Part shown: positions 12,780 through 25,390 of the stretch, in pieces
How positions within the stretch are numbered: the first letter of the stretch is position 1
Layout: every line of letters starts with the position of its first letter
The notes under the pieces: model-generated
Database searches by the model: none
What the model was told of the DNA's origin: nothing
Seen by the model: the letters and a program-made list of their open reading frames with translations, nothing else
Source of the DNA: Utricularia gibba
Lineage: Eukaryota > Streptophyta > Magnoliopsida > Lamiales > Lentibulariaceae
Assembly (NCBI GenBank): GCA_002189035.1
Contig: NEEC01000010.1
Span: forward strand, 2,914,001-2,978,000
Reading direction: 5' to 3'
Length of the DNA: 64,000 nucleotides
Translations under genes and position numbers: made by a program

Positions 12780-14676
12780 ATGGAGTTGAGAAGAATGATC
12801 AAATCCGCTTCAGCAAAAGCAATCATCATCAAAATCAACCTCATCTTCCTGACATTGTTCCTGGTTCCTTATGCAATCTTCCCTTTCCTCTACCGTTCCA
12901 GCTCAAACTACACCAAGCACGCTGCCTCGTTGATTGTGTGCTCATTCAGAGAGTGTCATCATGAGGTAAGGTGAGGTAACTCTTCAGCTGCAAAGAACAT
13001 ATTTTTCCTGCTGCCAACTTTGATCTCTTTCTCTTCCAGAGTGAAACTGGGATCAAGATGAAATCCATCGTAGAAGAGCCGAAAGCGGCTCCCATCAATG
13101 CACAGGAGCCAAACCTCTTGAGCCGGATGGTCATGGGAGGAATGAGAATTGGGACAGTGAACATGGAAGGGGAAGATATGTCTGAATGGAAGAGTCATCC
13201 TCACATGTTTCCAATAGCTTTTGAGAAGGTTTCTGAGTTTCTGCAATGGAAGGATGTTTTCCCAGAGTGGATAGACGAAGAAGAAGAGTTTTCCGGCCCA
13301 TCTTGCCCTGAGATTCCGATGCCAAATTGGGAGGATCATGGGCATATGGACGTGCTGGTTGCAAAACTGCCTTGCAGAAGGGATGATGGACAGGGGTGGA
13401 ACAGGGATGTTCTTAGGCTACAAGTGCACCTTGTGGCGGCGAACGCCGCCGTGAGGAGGGGGAAATGGGATAGGAAACGGCGGATGAAGGTGATCCTTTT
13501 GAGCCAATGTGAACCGATGATTGAGTTTTTCCGGTGCGATGATCTGGTGGCGAGGGAGGGGGAATGGTGGTTTTACATGGTGGAAATGGGGAGGTTACAG
13601 CAGAAAGTTGAAATGCCGGTGGGGTCTTGCAATTTGGCTCTACCTCTCTGGGAAAAAGGTATCCGTCATTCCCCTCCGACGAACACATGTTCCTTTCTCG
13701 CCGGATAATTCCAATGATGACTGTCAACCAATATAGGACTCAACAAGGTGTACGACGCATCGAAGCTCAGAGCAATGGCGGAAAGCTCCGACGGAGGAGA
13801 AGCCTACGCTACCGTTCTCCACTCATCGGAATCTTACGTCTGCGGCGCATTAGCCTTGGCGCAGAGTTTGTTGTCGACAAAGACGAGTCGCCCCCTCATC
13901 CTCCTCCTCGACAATTCGATCTCTGCGCCCAAACGCGCGGCCCTCTCTCAGGCCGGCTGGAGCCTGCGAATTATCAAACGCATCCGAAACCCTAGGGCCG
14001 AAAAGGGTACCTACAACGAATACAATTACAGCAAGCTCCGGTTATGGCAGCTCACCCAGTACCGGAAAATCATCTTCATCGACTCCGACGTCCTGATCCT
14101 ACGCAACATTGACTTCCTCTTCCAATTTCCCCAGATGTCCGCAGCCGGAAACGACGGCTCCATCTTTAATTCCGGCGTGATGGTAATCGAGCCATCTAAT
14201 TGCACTTTCCGCATGCTAATGCGTAGACGGAAGGAAATCATCTCGTATAACGGCGGGGATCAGGGCTTCCTCAACGAGATCTTCGTCTGGTGGCACCGTC
14301 TCCCCGGCGAATCAATTTCCTCAAGAATTTCTGGTCGAATTACTCCGTCGAGGCCAGCTTCAAGAACCAGCTTTTCCGATCAGATCCCCCCAAGCTATAC
14401 GCAATTCACTACCTCGGGTTGAAGCCATGGTTGTGCTACAGAGACTACGACTGCAATTGGGATGTCGCCGATCAACGCGTCTACGCTAGCGACGATGCTC
14501 ACTCCCGGTGGTGGAGGACTCACGACGCCATGGACTACAATCTCCGGAAAATGTGCCGGCTGACGGCCGATCGGAAAAACGAGCTCCAGTGGGAGAGACA
14601 TCTTGCTAGAGAAATGGCGTTTGACGAACGCCGCCATTGGAGTATAAACGTCACCGATTCCAGGAAACTCGACTGA
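12780..14676 (+). CDS. GUX: GT8 glycosyltransferase of the GUX/PGSIP family (glucuronoxylan glucuronosyltransferase-like), frameshifted
   Basis: GUX enzymes add glucuronic acid to xylan in the Golgi. Three exons: 12780-12965, 13040-13658 and 13737-14676. The ATG at 12780 is the first ATG of the open frame and gives a type II membrane topology, with one hydrophobic anchor at about residues 14-37. A stem region follows, with EWKSHPHMFPIAFEKVSE and conserved CRRDDGQGWNRDV. The GT8 domain begins near residue 290 and holds the metal-binding DxD as IDSDV (about 384-386), FNSGVMVIEPSNCTF and GGDQGFLNE. The C-terminal block has YLGLKPWLCYRDYDCNWD. The frame breaks after WWHRLP at a CCCC run (14302-14305). 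Adding one base continues into RRINFLKNFW, as in relatives, and gives about 581 aa. Family call is strong; the GUX paralogue is not assigned. Confidence 0.92.
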
Positions 14677-15426
14677 AAAAACTCCGGTCGTCCCCTCCAA
14701 TTTCCACCAATTATTTTATTTTACGGGCAAAAGAAGCAACATCAGTGCATTAACTATTCTTACATTAAATAAAAACCTAGTCTTGTAGCCAATGGAATTT
14801 CGCCACGTTCATTTAAAGAAGCGGATACCCGTACAGTGCGCCGGCTTTCGCTTCCGTTCACAATCGGAAGAATTTGGAATGTTATTACAAAAAAGACAAA
14901 AAAAACGACGTCTTCGTCAAAAGGGGTGTGCTCAGTTCTGCATCATCTTAATTCTTGACCGCAAAAAATTCTGATTTCTCAGAACAAAAATCCAATCTTT
15001 TTTTCTGGGTGTTCTGAACTCTCACAGGAAAAGGCTGGTTTGTTCTTGGCTGGGATTGATTCTTGGAGGGACTGAGAAAGTTTTGCAGTTTTGGGGTGAA
15101 ATTTGGTAAGCAAATCGTGGGTAGTCATTTGACTTCTGTGCCTGCTATTTTTTAGAGCTATCGTCGCTTCTGATCATCTTTCTGGTATTGAAGTAATCTG
15201 TTTTATTAGCTTTTCGCGTTTTCTTTCCCGGAAAAGGGCACGCTGGTAAGAAAGTGTAATGTTTTATATGCAAGCAATACTTTTTTTTCTGAATACCGCA
15301 GTAGAGAGATGATACGTTTATGTCATTAGGTGCCTTTCGGATTTGTGGGTTTCCTGGATTACAATTTATCTGCGAGTTTGTATGTGAATTTGTTCTCAAA
15401 GGAGGTGGCTTTTTCTCTTTGACAGA
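14677..15426. other. Intergenic and leader region with a 5'UTR intron
   Basis: The stretch holds the GUX 3' flank and the WEB1 leader. A likely leader intron runs from the GTAAGC at 15106 to the AG at 15425, two bases before the WEB1 ATG. No separate gene is seen. Confidence 0.45.
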
Positions 15427-17794
15427 ATGGATGGCTCTAAGAGTACCGTAGGAACCATTGAAAACACTGGTGATGCAAAAAATGTCACTAATCAAGAATC
15501 TGATTTTTCTAAATTTGAATCAAGTGGAAGTCCAGTGGAAGCTTCTCCAGAAGGGAAACCAGCATTAGCAGAGGTAGCAGAGGGCCATGATCTTGGTGTT
15601 TCGGACAAGTCCGAACCTCTGCAAGATGAAAATGCTGCAGGATCTGTGATGGCTACCAGGATTTTGATCCCAGATGCAAAAGGTTCCATTGAGGTTCAGC
15701 AATCTCAGAAGCTTGTAGGCAGTCCAGAAAATGAGGTGGGGAGGGCACAAATCGAGACGACAGCGCCAATTGAATCTGTAAAAGCCGCTGTTTCAAAGTT
15801 TGGAGGGATAGTGGACTGGAAAGCACATCGTGTACAGGCTTTGGAGGTATTACCGTGTGTTTATTTTTTCTGCTTCTTCCTGTTGTTATTTTTTATTTCA
15901 GGATGGAGTAATGTGCAGTTTTTTGTGGATCTTGCAGAGACGGAAGTTCGTCGAACAGGAACTGGAGAAAGCTCAGGAGGAGATACCATTATTTAAGAAG
16001 CAAGCAGAGGAAGCCGAAGAGGCCAAGTTGCAGGTCTTACAAGAACTAGACAACACAAAACTACTGATAGAAGAACTGAAAGTTAATTGTGAGAGAGCAG
16101 AGAAAGAGGAGCAGCAAGTGAAGCAAGATTTTGAGCTGGCGAAGCTGAGGGTTGAAGAGATAGAGCAGGGGATTGCTGATGAAGCCAGCATTGCTGCTAA
16201 GGCACAGATTGAGGTTGCTATAGCTCGGCATGCAGCTGCAGAGTCGGATCTTGTAGCAGTAAAAGAGGAACTGGAACAGCTGAGAAAAGACTATGCTGTT
16301 TTGATGGCTGCGAGAGATGCGGCTGTGCAAGAGGCCGAGGAAGCTCTCTTGAGATCAAAAGAAGTTGAAAAATCTGTGGAGGATTTGACTCTTGAACTTA
16401 TTGCATCGAAAGAGTCATTGGAAGCCGCACAAGCAGCACATTTGGAGGCAGAGGAGCACAGAATTGGGGCGGTTATGGCAAAAGAGCAGGACATACTCAT
16501 CTTGGAGAAGGAGATGAAGCAAGTAGAGGAGGAACTTGATAAGGTAACACAGCAAATGCTTTCTTCCAAGGACTTGAAGTCGAAATTGGATACAGCAACA
16601 GCTTTGCTTCAGGATCTGAAATCTGAAATGGCAGCTTACATGGAGTCAAGGTTGAAGCAGGATCAGGGGGGAGATGAAAATGTAGTTACAAATCCAGAAA
16701 ATCGAGGTGAAATTGAAGCAGCTATTTCTGCAACCAAGGAAGAACTTGAAGCAGTGAAACTCAATGTTGAGAAAGCTACTGATGAGGTGAATATCCTGAA
16801 GGTGGCTGCTACCTCACTGATGTCTGAGCTTGAAAAAGAAAAAATGGAGCTTGCTGCTATTCAGCAGCGTGAAGGAATGGCTTCGATCACCGTTGCGTCC
16901 CTTGAATCTGAATTACAAAGGACAAGGTCCGAAATTGCACGTGTACAAATTAAGGAGAAGGAGGCAAAACTGAACATGGTTGAACTCCCTAAACAACTAC
17001 AGTTGGCAGCTCAAGAAGCTGATCAGGCAAAGGCACTTGCGCAGGTAGCTCGGGAGGAGCTTGAAAAGGCAAAGGATGATGCTGAACAAGCGAAGGCAAA
17101 AGTAAGTACAATGGAAAGTAGACTACAAGCTGCACAAAAGGAAATAGAAGCAGCAAGGGCCTCTGAGAAGCTGGCATTGGCAGCTATAAATGCATTACTG
17201 GAGAGTGAATCTGCCCAAAAAAGTGATCTCGAAGATTCATCAACTGGAATTACGCTGTCCTTGGAAGAGTATTATGCATTGAGCAAGCAAGCTCATGAGG
17301 CAGAGGAACAAGCAAGTATGCGTATCGCTGCAGCCATGGCTCAAGTCGAGGTAGCTAAGGAATCCGAGATGCGTAGTTTGAAGATACTGGAAGAAGCCAA
17401 TATGGAGATGGCTGAGAAAAAGAATGCATTGCAAGATGCGTTGGAGAAGTCTGAGACTGCCAAAGAAGGGAAGTTGGGGGCTGAGCAGGAGCTAAGAAAA
17501 TGGAGAGCTGAGCATGGACAAAGGAGAAAAGCCAGCGAATCTGTTCAAGCTGCAGGCCGGTCAGCTAAGATTGCAAGTGAGAGTTCTGAAAACATAAATA
17601 ACTCCGCGCATTTCGTCAGTGCAACTGGTTCTCCCGTAATCATCAATCAATCACTTAGTCCAAGCTCTTTTTCAAGCAATACATCTGATATTTCTGGGGT
17701 ACTTGAAACAACCAAGAAGAAGAAAAAGTCATTTTTCCCAAAGATGTTCACGTTTCTTGGAAAAAAGAAGGCGAAGGCAGCATTCAAGCCATGA
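15427..17794 (+). CDS. WEB1: WEB1-like coiled-coil protein (weak chloroplast movement under blue light family)
   Basis: Family members (DUF827) act at the plasma membrane and cytosol in light-driven chloroplast movement, working with PMI2-type partners. Two coding exons: 15427-15846 and 15938-17794, giving 758 aa. The N-terminal about 110 residues are acidic, low-complexity and probably disordered. The family signature [18 protein letters not shown] spans the exon junction with [17 protein letters not shown]. From about residue 140 to 660 almost everything is heptad-rich coiled coil, full of E, K, A and L. The tail has a Ser/Asn-rich linker and ends in a basic [19 protein letters not shown] segment that could contact membrane or a partner. 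Synteny adds nothing to the function. The call is secure at family level; a WEL paralogue is equally possible. Confidence 0.93.
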
Positions 17795-19605
17795 TCAAGC
17801 AGCATCTGTTACTCTTTCTAGCAACGGCCCTTCAGCTCAGTTTCATCAGAGTGATACCTGGACTCACCAGTGCCGGTGAGTTAATTCAATATTTTGATGA
17901 GATAAAATCAAAATTTTGGAATTGAAACTGATCAAGTGAGTCTTCTGCTTATTTCTTCTGTGCTATAGATTCATGCAACTACAGGTTCTTTGTGCTGTAC
18001 AGTGTACAAGGCTTTTGTTGTCCATAGTTTGTGCTGAATACACTCAATATATGGCATTCATTGGTTTCACTTCGATATATTCCCTTGTACTATCTGCAAG
18101 TACTCTTTGGTCATGCCATTTTTTGTGAGGAAAAGAGATTTCACTGCTACGGCATGCCCATGGAGATGTAAAGCAAGAGAGATTCCGATAGTTCGAAACT
18201 AAATGCATGAAAGGTTAGACTCCACATGAAAGCTTTTACATCTTCACATACACATTCAGGGGTAAAAGATGCTTAATCCTTTCAAAGTAACATCTTGTCT
18301 GAAAGCTATTGAACCTGATCCAGCAGTTCCAGAGATTTGGATTGATAGAGCCAACGTGTATTGTGCTTGATTCGACAAGTCTTTCAATGTATAGGAAAGT
18401 CATATAGAGTACAAGTAGAAGAAAACTTGCATTCCTGTACCTGAGATTCCATATTCATGAGGACTACGGGTACATACGACAGTTGTGTTCCCCTTCAACT
18501 TAATGACATCCCTTGTTCACAACCATGTTAGCAAGCTTCCACCCAGAAAGACTTGAGTCACCTCATGAAACTTGAAAGCAGTCCACCCATTCATTTTCCC
18601 AATTGGTGATCTTTGTGTAAGTATCATCAATGAATGAAAAGCTTGCATCTTGGAAAAAATTATTCCTATATTTGCTGCTAGGATCAGTACAAATCCTTGT
18701 TTTTCATCTTCCATGCAGCTTCAGCAAACTATCGGCACGTGATGCCTTTAAGTTTCTAATGTTTACTTGCTGAACATCAGGATCAAGAATCATTGAAAAA
18801 TTCGGGTGTGAAAGTTGAAGATTCTGTGTGACTTTCTGATGCTGAACATATGTCTGTGGATTCATGTTCAGTCAGAAGTAGGCTGGCTATGAGAACATCA
18901 TATGTAAGTGTGATCCTCTCTTTTTGAAACGATCATTCGACTCGCCCAACTTTGAGATTTCGAGTAGCCGTAATGTTTCTGGGCATAACCAGTGAAGCTA
19001 ATAATGTACATGGATCTGATGAAGATTTAAGAGCATGGAAGCTTGCATTATTCAAGTATGCAGTACCATTTTACTGCTCTACTTCTCATTGTTTTACATT
19101 CTTGTCTAGAACAGTTAGTTAATAGAAAAAAAATACTCAAACAAGATATCCCATTAACTTTAAGGGTGCATACATTATTTTTTCAGAAGGGAATCTTCGT
19201 TGTTATAATAGTGCTATACAGCAGAGACTGTTCCAACCAATAAAAGACACCTGGCTCTCTCCAACACCCTCATGGCCAAGCATGAATAAGTGAACTGCTT
19301 GTCTTTTGCTCTGCTTGCTTCTAAAATGTGGAACAGGTGTCCCTCCTGAGCCCACAGCCTTTCCACTATGACTCTTTTAAATACAGTTTTTTTTTTATGA
19401 TGAATCACCCTCAAAACCTTTATCAGTTCTTTCATGTTTCATTTGAAATGCCATCACCATTTACTGTAGCTGCAGTGTTTGTAAGTCATAATGTTTTTTC
19501 ACTGGTTTCGACACATTAATGGACAAGATGTCTTGTTTTTTGGTCTTTGAAAGAAGCTTCAATTATCACTGGGAGCAAACTGTTCTCCCGAGAACACTAA
19601 ATTAA
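17795..19605. other. Intergenic between convergent WEB1 and CYP707A genes
   Basis: About 1.8 kb. The left end holds the WEB1 3'UTR and the right end the CYP707A 3' flank. The middle (about 18.1-19.5 kb) has moderate base composition and only ORFs under 75 codons with no familiar content. No RNA gene or transposon was recognised. Confidence 0.4.
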
Positions 19606-21754
19606 CTAAATAAATAGATTGAGCTTTCTAGTGGATGCAGGGTCTCCTCGATATTGTTTCCAAAATCTTGCAGGAAGACCATGCCTAGGAACTGGGAATG
19701 GGCCATATTCTACTGCATTGTGGAGCTCTGTCAACTCATACCTGCGACAAGATCTTCAATCACTACCAGCACAGAATCTTGAAGCATCAAACACCGCATA
19801 AGGGTGTTACAGATTTCTTATGGATTCCAATGAAAATAATGACATTCATCATGCTACTGAACCTGAAACCGGTGACCAGGTGATGAATCAATATGAGGAG
19901 CTCTAGCTTGGCAAGTTCATTGCCGGGGCAGGCATGCAATCCGCTACCAAAAGGCATGAATGTATTTGGTTTCGGCGGTGTCTGCAAAGCAAACCAGGAA
20001 GGAACTTCAAACATGTTCTTGTATGAGGTAAACTTTGTCTTAGGATGAGGATGTTACCTCGAATCGAGACAGATCGAATTTCTGCGGTTCAGAGAAGGAT
20101 TCTGCACTGTGATGGATACTTCGGAACAAAGGCATTACTTTCCATCCCTTGGGAATCAGATATCCTGCAGCCAAGAGCACATGAGATGCTCCCATTTGCG
20201 TAGTTACATGCATCAACAAAGCAAGCACTGCAACTTTTAAAAGATCAAACCTTTGTATTCTATATCTTCTACTGCTTCCCTGTATGTGAAAGACAGAATG
20301 CTCGCCAATCTCAAGCTCTCCATGATCACCTGAAATCTGAACAGATCAGTAAGGGACTCCAGAAAGAAAATCAACTGCAGGGAAGCAAGATGATGTTTTT
20401 TCATGCATTCATTCACCTTATGAGTAAACCGCATGTTTCTAGTCTGGTTCCATGTTAAGTGAGTCCTGCTTCCTTTACTCTGGCTTATGGCCTCATGTTC
20501 AGCCTACCCACAAAGATAACCAGGGGTTAGTATCACTTTCAGAAAGAGAGTATTGCTCATGTTTTTCCTTTTGCACCTTGACAGATTGAAGAATCTTGGG
20601 GTGATCATAGAGGAACTTGATCACCCATGTCATTGCACTTGCTGTAGTGTCTTTTGCTGCGAAAAGAACACCAATAACATTGTCTACTATCTCCTCTTCA
20701 CCAAGAATTTCACCGTTTGCATCTCTGAAGTTCAGCAGAGAGCTCAACAGATCATTTTCCCCAGGCATCCCCCTCCTCTCCTTCATAATCTTCTTAAGAA
20801 CTTCACTCAACTGCTTCCTTGCCTTGGACATTACACAAAACAACCTCAGAAACAAATCCAGACATAGTTTAGGAGAGAAGATGAGTACCTTAATTGCCTG
20901 GTTATACTTGGTCCCTGGCAAATTCACTGGAAAGGAATTGTATCCTCTACTCACTACTCCATAGCTCTTCTTCATTTCTTCCTTGTAATGACTCTCTAAA
21001 TGCCCGAAAACTGCCATTATTCCGACTTCAAACGAGAGCTATCATGAATTTCTCCAGATCAGCAAACGTACATTACAAAAGAATATGATCAGTCTGTGCA
21101 TGTTCAGAGGATAAGAACCTACCTCCTTCATTTCAGCGTAAGTGTTAACCACCATGCCATGAGAAATGGAATCCAATGCAGAAACTGTGAGTTCTTCAAT
21201 CCCAGAAACCATCTTTTTCAGGGACTGTGGAAGCAATGCCCCCGAGACAATCTTCCTCAGGCGCAGATGATACGAGCCCTGGTGAAAAAACAGAGCCGAT
21301 GGCCCGATCAAGTCCTCTTTACTCTTCGGATACGTCGGCTTGAAAAGATGAGCCTGCGTCACCAGAACGAACCGCGCCGCCTCTGGACTCGCCAGCATAA
21401 CACAGGCGCATCCTAAAATGTGAGTCTTGAAAATCTCCCCATACCTGAAAACCCAAAATGAAGCTCATGATACCCAAACAAACTCCGATAACCCAATCTC
21501 AATGCGCAATGCGAATCATGTGTACTACAAAAATCCCATTCCGCAAGAGCGGCGAACAACCTTCGTTCCCGAGAAGAGAAGAAGCTGTTGGGGCTCTGGG
21601 AATACAGCAGGACAGTTTCTCCTACGCACGGCAAGCCCATTGAACCAGGAGGGAGCTGAAGTTTGCATTTCTTTTGCTTCTGCGTAAGCTTCCAGAGCAG
21701 CAGAATCAGAGCAGCCGGGAAGACGAGAACAGAGCACAACAACAACTTCTCCAT
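19606..21754 (-). CDS. CYP707A: Abscisic acid 8'-hydroxylase, cytochrome P450 CYP707A
   Basis: CYP707A enzymes inactivate ABA by 8'-hydroxylation at the ER. Nine exons on the minus strand: 21754-21561, 21444-21123, 21038-20889, 20822-20577, 20503-20417, 20329-20251, 20164-20058, 19981-19863 and 19741-19606. They sum to 1440 nt, giving 479 aa. An N-terminal membrane anchor is followed by LPPGSMGLPCVGET and CVMLASPEAARFVLVT. The I-helix is FAAKDTTASAM, the ExxR is ESLR, and REAVEDIEYKGYLIPKGWKVMPLF is replaced here by short pieces split across exons 6-7. The haem loop is FMPFGSGLHACPGNE. YGPFPVP and GLPARFW near the C-terminus are typical, followed by about 15 unusual residues. The ATG at 21754 fits relatives; an upstream in-frame ATG at 21784 would add ten residues. 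A TATA-like element and a CE3-like site lie upstream. Confidence 0.95.
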
Positions 21755-21807
21755 GTCTTGATGTGCAATTGCTAAGTGTTCCACAGAGACTGAGATGTCC
21801 CTGCAGA

Positions 21808-21815
21808 TATATATA
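21808..21815 (-). promoter_or_regulatory. TATA-like element of CYP707A
   Basis: TATATATA lies about 54 bp upstream of the CYP707A ATG at 21754, so the leader would be short. This is a motif match only. Confidence 0.4.
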
Positions 21816-21877
21816 CATCGAAGAGCGATCAGACAAGAACCACTGTGTCAGAAATGTGCAAAACATTTTCTTTTGGT

Positions 21878-21886
21878 GACACGCGT
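21878..21886 (-). promoter_or_regulatory. CE3-like ABA coupling element upstream of CYP707A
   Basis: Read on the CYP707A strand the sequence is ACGCGTGTC, the core of the cereal coupling element CE3 that works with or in place of ABREs. It sits about 125 bp upstream of the ATG of an ABA-catabolic gene, where ABA induction would make sense. No experiment supports it here. Confidence 0.4.
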
Positions 21887-24800
21887 CGGCTCACCAGGCG
21901 ATTGGGATTTTCAGAAATTGTGTAGAATCATTCTTTTTGTTTCCTCCTGTCTTTTCGTAATTAATGAAAAAATAATAAAATATATGCATAATAACACATT
22001 TTTGCACATCTCAAATACATTCGGATATTTTTGATGGTCACAACCAGAAGAAAATAAGTTTCATTTTTTAAAATTTAAATAAATATGATATAAAATAATT
22101 AACTTTTTCAGAAATTAATAGAATTATGTAAATTGATGAATATAATATAATTTTTCGCATAACATTTTATTTTGAAATTTTATCGTTTTTAATAGTTATA
22201 ACTAACACTTAAAAAAATGATAACCGACATGACATTTAGCCTACTACTATATGTTTATATACTTTTTATATTAGATATCATTATTCACGTTTTATTTATA
22301 AGATATTGTGCGTTTTACATACTCAATTTTCATAATTTTATGCTATCTAGAAAAAAAATATTTTATATAAAATTAAATTGACTTTTTTCATTTAAGCACT
22401 TATATTCTTCTATTCGAAATATCATATTTAGGTTTATGATTTTATATTCTCTTGAATCTAGTTACTCAGCATCTTTGCATATTTATAAATTTATTTAATA
22501 CGTAAATTAGACTAGAATTGACAATTATCGTTTATCAAACTACATGTGCGACATTTATCGCATTATATTGTTTGAAAATGATGTGTGTTATCTTCCTAAG
22601 TGTGAGTTGGAAATTCAGGTGACAATTTTGACCTGAGAGATTCGATGATGCTGATGCAATATTTTAAATTTGGATAAAATTTTGTGTTAAAATTTCGGAT
22701 TTTGGGTTTTTCTAAATAAAATATTTTCGAAAATACTGTAACCATGTGTGGGAATAACTAGAGTATTGCTTGTATTATGATGACGTGTCGCTGTCCACCA
22801 ATCACTAATTTTTTTTGTTTTTACATTAAAAAAAAAAGAAAAGAGGTGGGGCCCAGAGGAAACGGCGGTAGTGGCATCCAGCTCACACTCCACTGATCGG
22901 CCCAATCCATCTTGGGCCCACCTTGCCCTCGTACAAGAACACCACACGGATCTTTACCATGGTCGGGTCGGGTCGGGAGATTCCCGCTGTGCACGTGTCT
23001 CATTACACAACAACAGTATTGTGGGTTGAAGAGATTTGGTGAGATCAGATTATGATAATAGGACACGCGTGTCTCGTCACGGGGGCGTAGGAACGTGCGC
23101 CGACTCGTGTATCGACACCTGGACGGGCTCCCTGGCTTCCTTCTGTCGTCCCCGCCAGCCCCACCCCAACTAACCCAACACCCTCTTGTTTTGTTTCTTA
23201 TTGGACCCCTCAGTCACTCACCGTTGCTTCCTCACCGGAAGTCATTCGAGTTTTGGTTCTGAATCCCCATTTCAGGAAGAGAAGACCATCTGATCCCAGC
23301 CTTCGCGAAACCCACAGAAGAGCACAAGACCCACACAAAATGGAGCCTTAGTATAATGAATTGGCACCCCGCACGCCCACGACGGAGGCGCGGCGGCGCA
23401 GGTCTCACAGCGTCGGGTCTCAGAAGTTCGCGGCGGATTCCACAGTGCCGAATCCAGTAGTTTGCGAGAACGCAGATGGGAGCAAGTCGCAAGAGCAACG
23501 CCAGATCATTCTTAATAACATAACTCAGAGTAGGCTCCGTTTTCTTTGGGCCTACAAAGGGCCACAGGCCCATGTTACAAGGCCCACTCTGAGCCCCACG
23601 TGTTCCTTTTTCCTCGTACTAAGGAATCTATCCATGTATTCATAACATAAGGTTTTATAAACATAATAATATGCTAAACACATCTTAAAAATTAAAGATA
23701 ATATTTAATTTTAATTATTTAGAAGATTTATATTTTTAAAAAAGAAATTAGAAAGGGGGTACTTGTAGGGCATGTGTGAATAGTCTAATATACCCTGAGT
23801 GCTTGACTTAGGGTTAAAGGCAAAAAGGAAAAGAAATTTGGATTGGAAATGATTGGCTTCGCCTTTTTCATTTTTTGAAAAACACGAGAAAAGGCGAAAC
23901 CTTTAAAAGCCTTCTTCCAAACCCTACTGCCACCGCACGACTCCCATCCATCCCCATGCACTTGCAAGCTTGTGCTGCTGCTGGTGCTGTGTGTGTGAAC
24001 TTCCCTTTTTCCCTTTGCTGCCTTTCCCATCTTCCCAAAATCTTTGCTGTTAACCACTTATATTCCCTTCTTAAAGCATCTTTTTCTCCCCACTCCCCCG
24101 CCTTTCCAAAACAACAAGCCCCGTCTCCCCATCTCAGTTTACACACCAGATGATAAGCTGCTGCTGCTACTGCTGCTGCAGTTTGCTCTTTCTGGTGTGT
24201 CTGTGTTGTGTTGTTCCAGAGTGATCCAGAGCAAGTTTTGAAGGGGGCAGTGTGTGTGTGTGTTTGTGGGGTGGGAATATTGGAATCATATATCTCGTCA
24301 AGGAAAAGGGGTTAGCGAAAAAAGATGGGAGAGTTAGTCAAACTTTTCATTCATGACTCTGGGGCTCTGTCCTGCTACCGGACACGGAAACAAGCAAAAG
24401 TTAGATGGGAATTTCAGCAAAAAGTTAGTTGGTTCCAAGTGAATCATTCAGGATCGTTCGTTCCTTCGTTCGTTCTACTCAGCACATACTTTCAAAATAC
24501 TGGTGTGATGGATGGGGCTGGTATCCATCTTTACGTGGGGGTCGGTTTCCTTGCCCGTGAGTGTCGAACATCCCGTGTCCGACGCGGTGTAGCCCTTTTT
24601 CTCTCTTCATCTGGTTCATTTAAAGCAACCCACAGCTGCCCCAAGTCAAGTCTCCTCTCAGACACAGCAATGAACAACAGTTGTCGTGGAAGAAGATGAT
24701 TGTAAAAGGGAATGAGTGTCTTGTTAAAGTCGGAGAAAAGGCAAAGTTTTTCAAGTCTTTTGAAGAAGAATGGAAGCCTTGATGCATCTTTTCCCACATG

Positions 24801-25390
24801 TGCTCCACTTTCACTCGGAAGTTTTGCAATTCTCTTGTATCCCCAGCCATACAACGCGCATCTAGGGCTTCTTTCTGTTTGACTGAGGAAAAGGGAAAAT
24901 ACACGTAAAAAATTGAGCACACTCAGAACCTGAAGTGTACGTATAGTGCATTAAGTGTCAATGCAGATAAAGAAGGAGAGAGCCATAGAAAATACAACCA
25001 AGTTTCTGTACGTTTTGTTGCTGCAAACAACAGTACCTTCCTGCGACCTCTTCTTCCCTTTCCCCCAAGTGCACAAACAGATACTCTCTTCTCCCTGTCT
25101 AATGCATGCATTAATTAATGCTTCAGATACAGAAAACACATGAAGAATGGAGTTTTCAACAATGGGCAGAGTTTCAAATTTGAATCTTTGAGATGGGAGT
25201 GCGCTAATGCTAATGCTAATGCAGGGTTTGATGTTTAGTAATGGAAGTTTATGAAGAAGGAGGAAGAAAACTAAGAGATTGATACAGAGACAAAAGGGAA
25301 ACATCATCCTTCTAGAGTAATGATTTGGGCACAGTTCGAACTCAGAAACACTAGGTACCCAGCAAAAAAGTTGCTAAGGTGACATTAAAT
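21887..25390. other. Long intergenic region upstream of CYP707A and downstream of HSFB4
   Basis: About 3.5 kb. Positions 21.95-22.75 kb are very AT-rich and featureless. Positions 22.8-23.6 kb are GC-richer, with a CACGTG at 22992-22997, the palindrome GACACGCGTGTC at 23062-23073, repeated GGTCG units near 22970, and a coding-like but interrupted frame from 23340. Positions 23.9-25.3 kb hold pyrimidine-rich leader-like DNA, a short CTG repeat near 24160-24180, a TG run near 24250 and ORFs without recognisable content. No gene is called. Confidence 0.4.
23062..23073. promoter_or_regulatory. Palindromic GACACGCGTGTC element
   Basis: A perfect 12-bp palindrome containing two overlapping CE3-like ACGCGTGTC cores in opposite orientation. 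A G-box core CACGTG sits 70 bp away at 22992. The target gene is unclear: CYP707A is about 1.3 kb away, and a decayed frame begins at 23340 on the other side. Confidence 0.35.

Noticed and set aside
23232-23573. Minus-strand ORF of 113 codons
   Set aside because: It is the complement of the Arg/Ser-rich frame and contains no known motif.
24325-24699. Plus-strand ATG ORF of 124 codons in the CYP707A-HSFB4 interval
   Set aside because: Composition is not protein-like and no motif is seen; left as intergenic.
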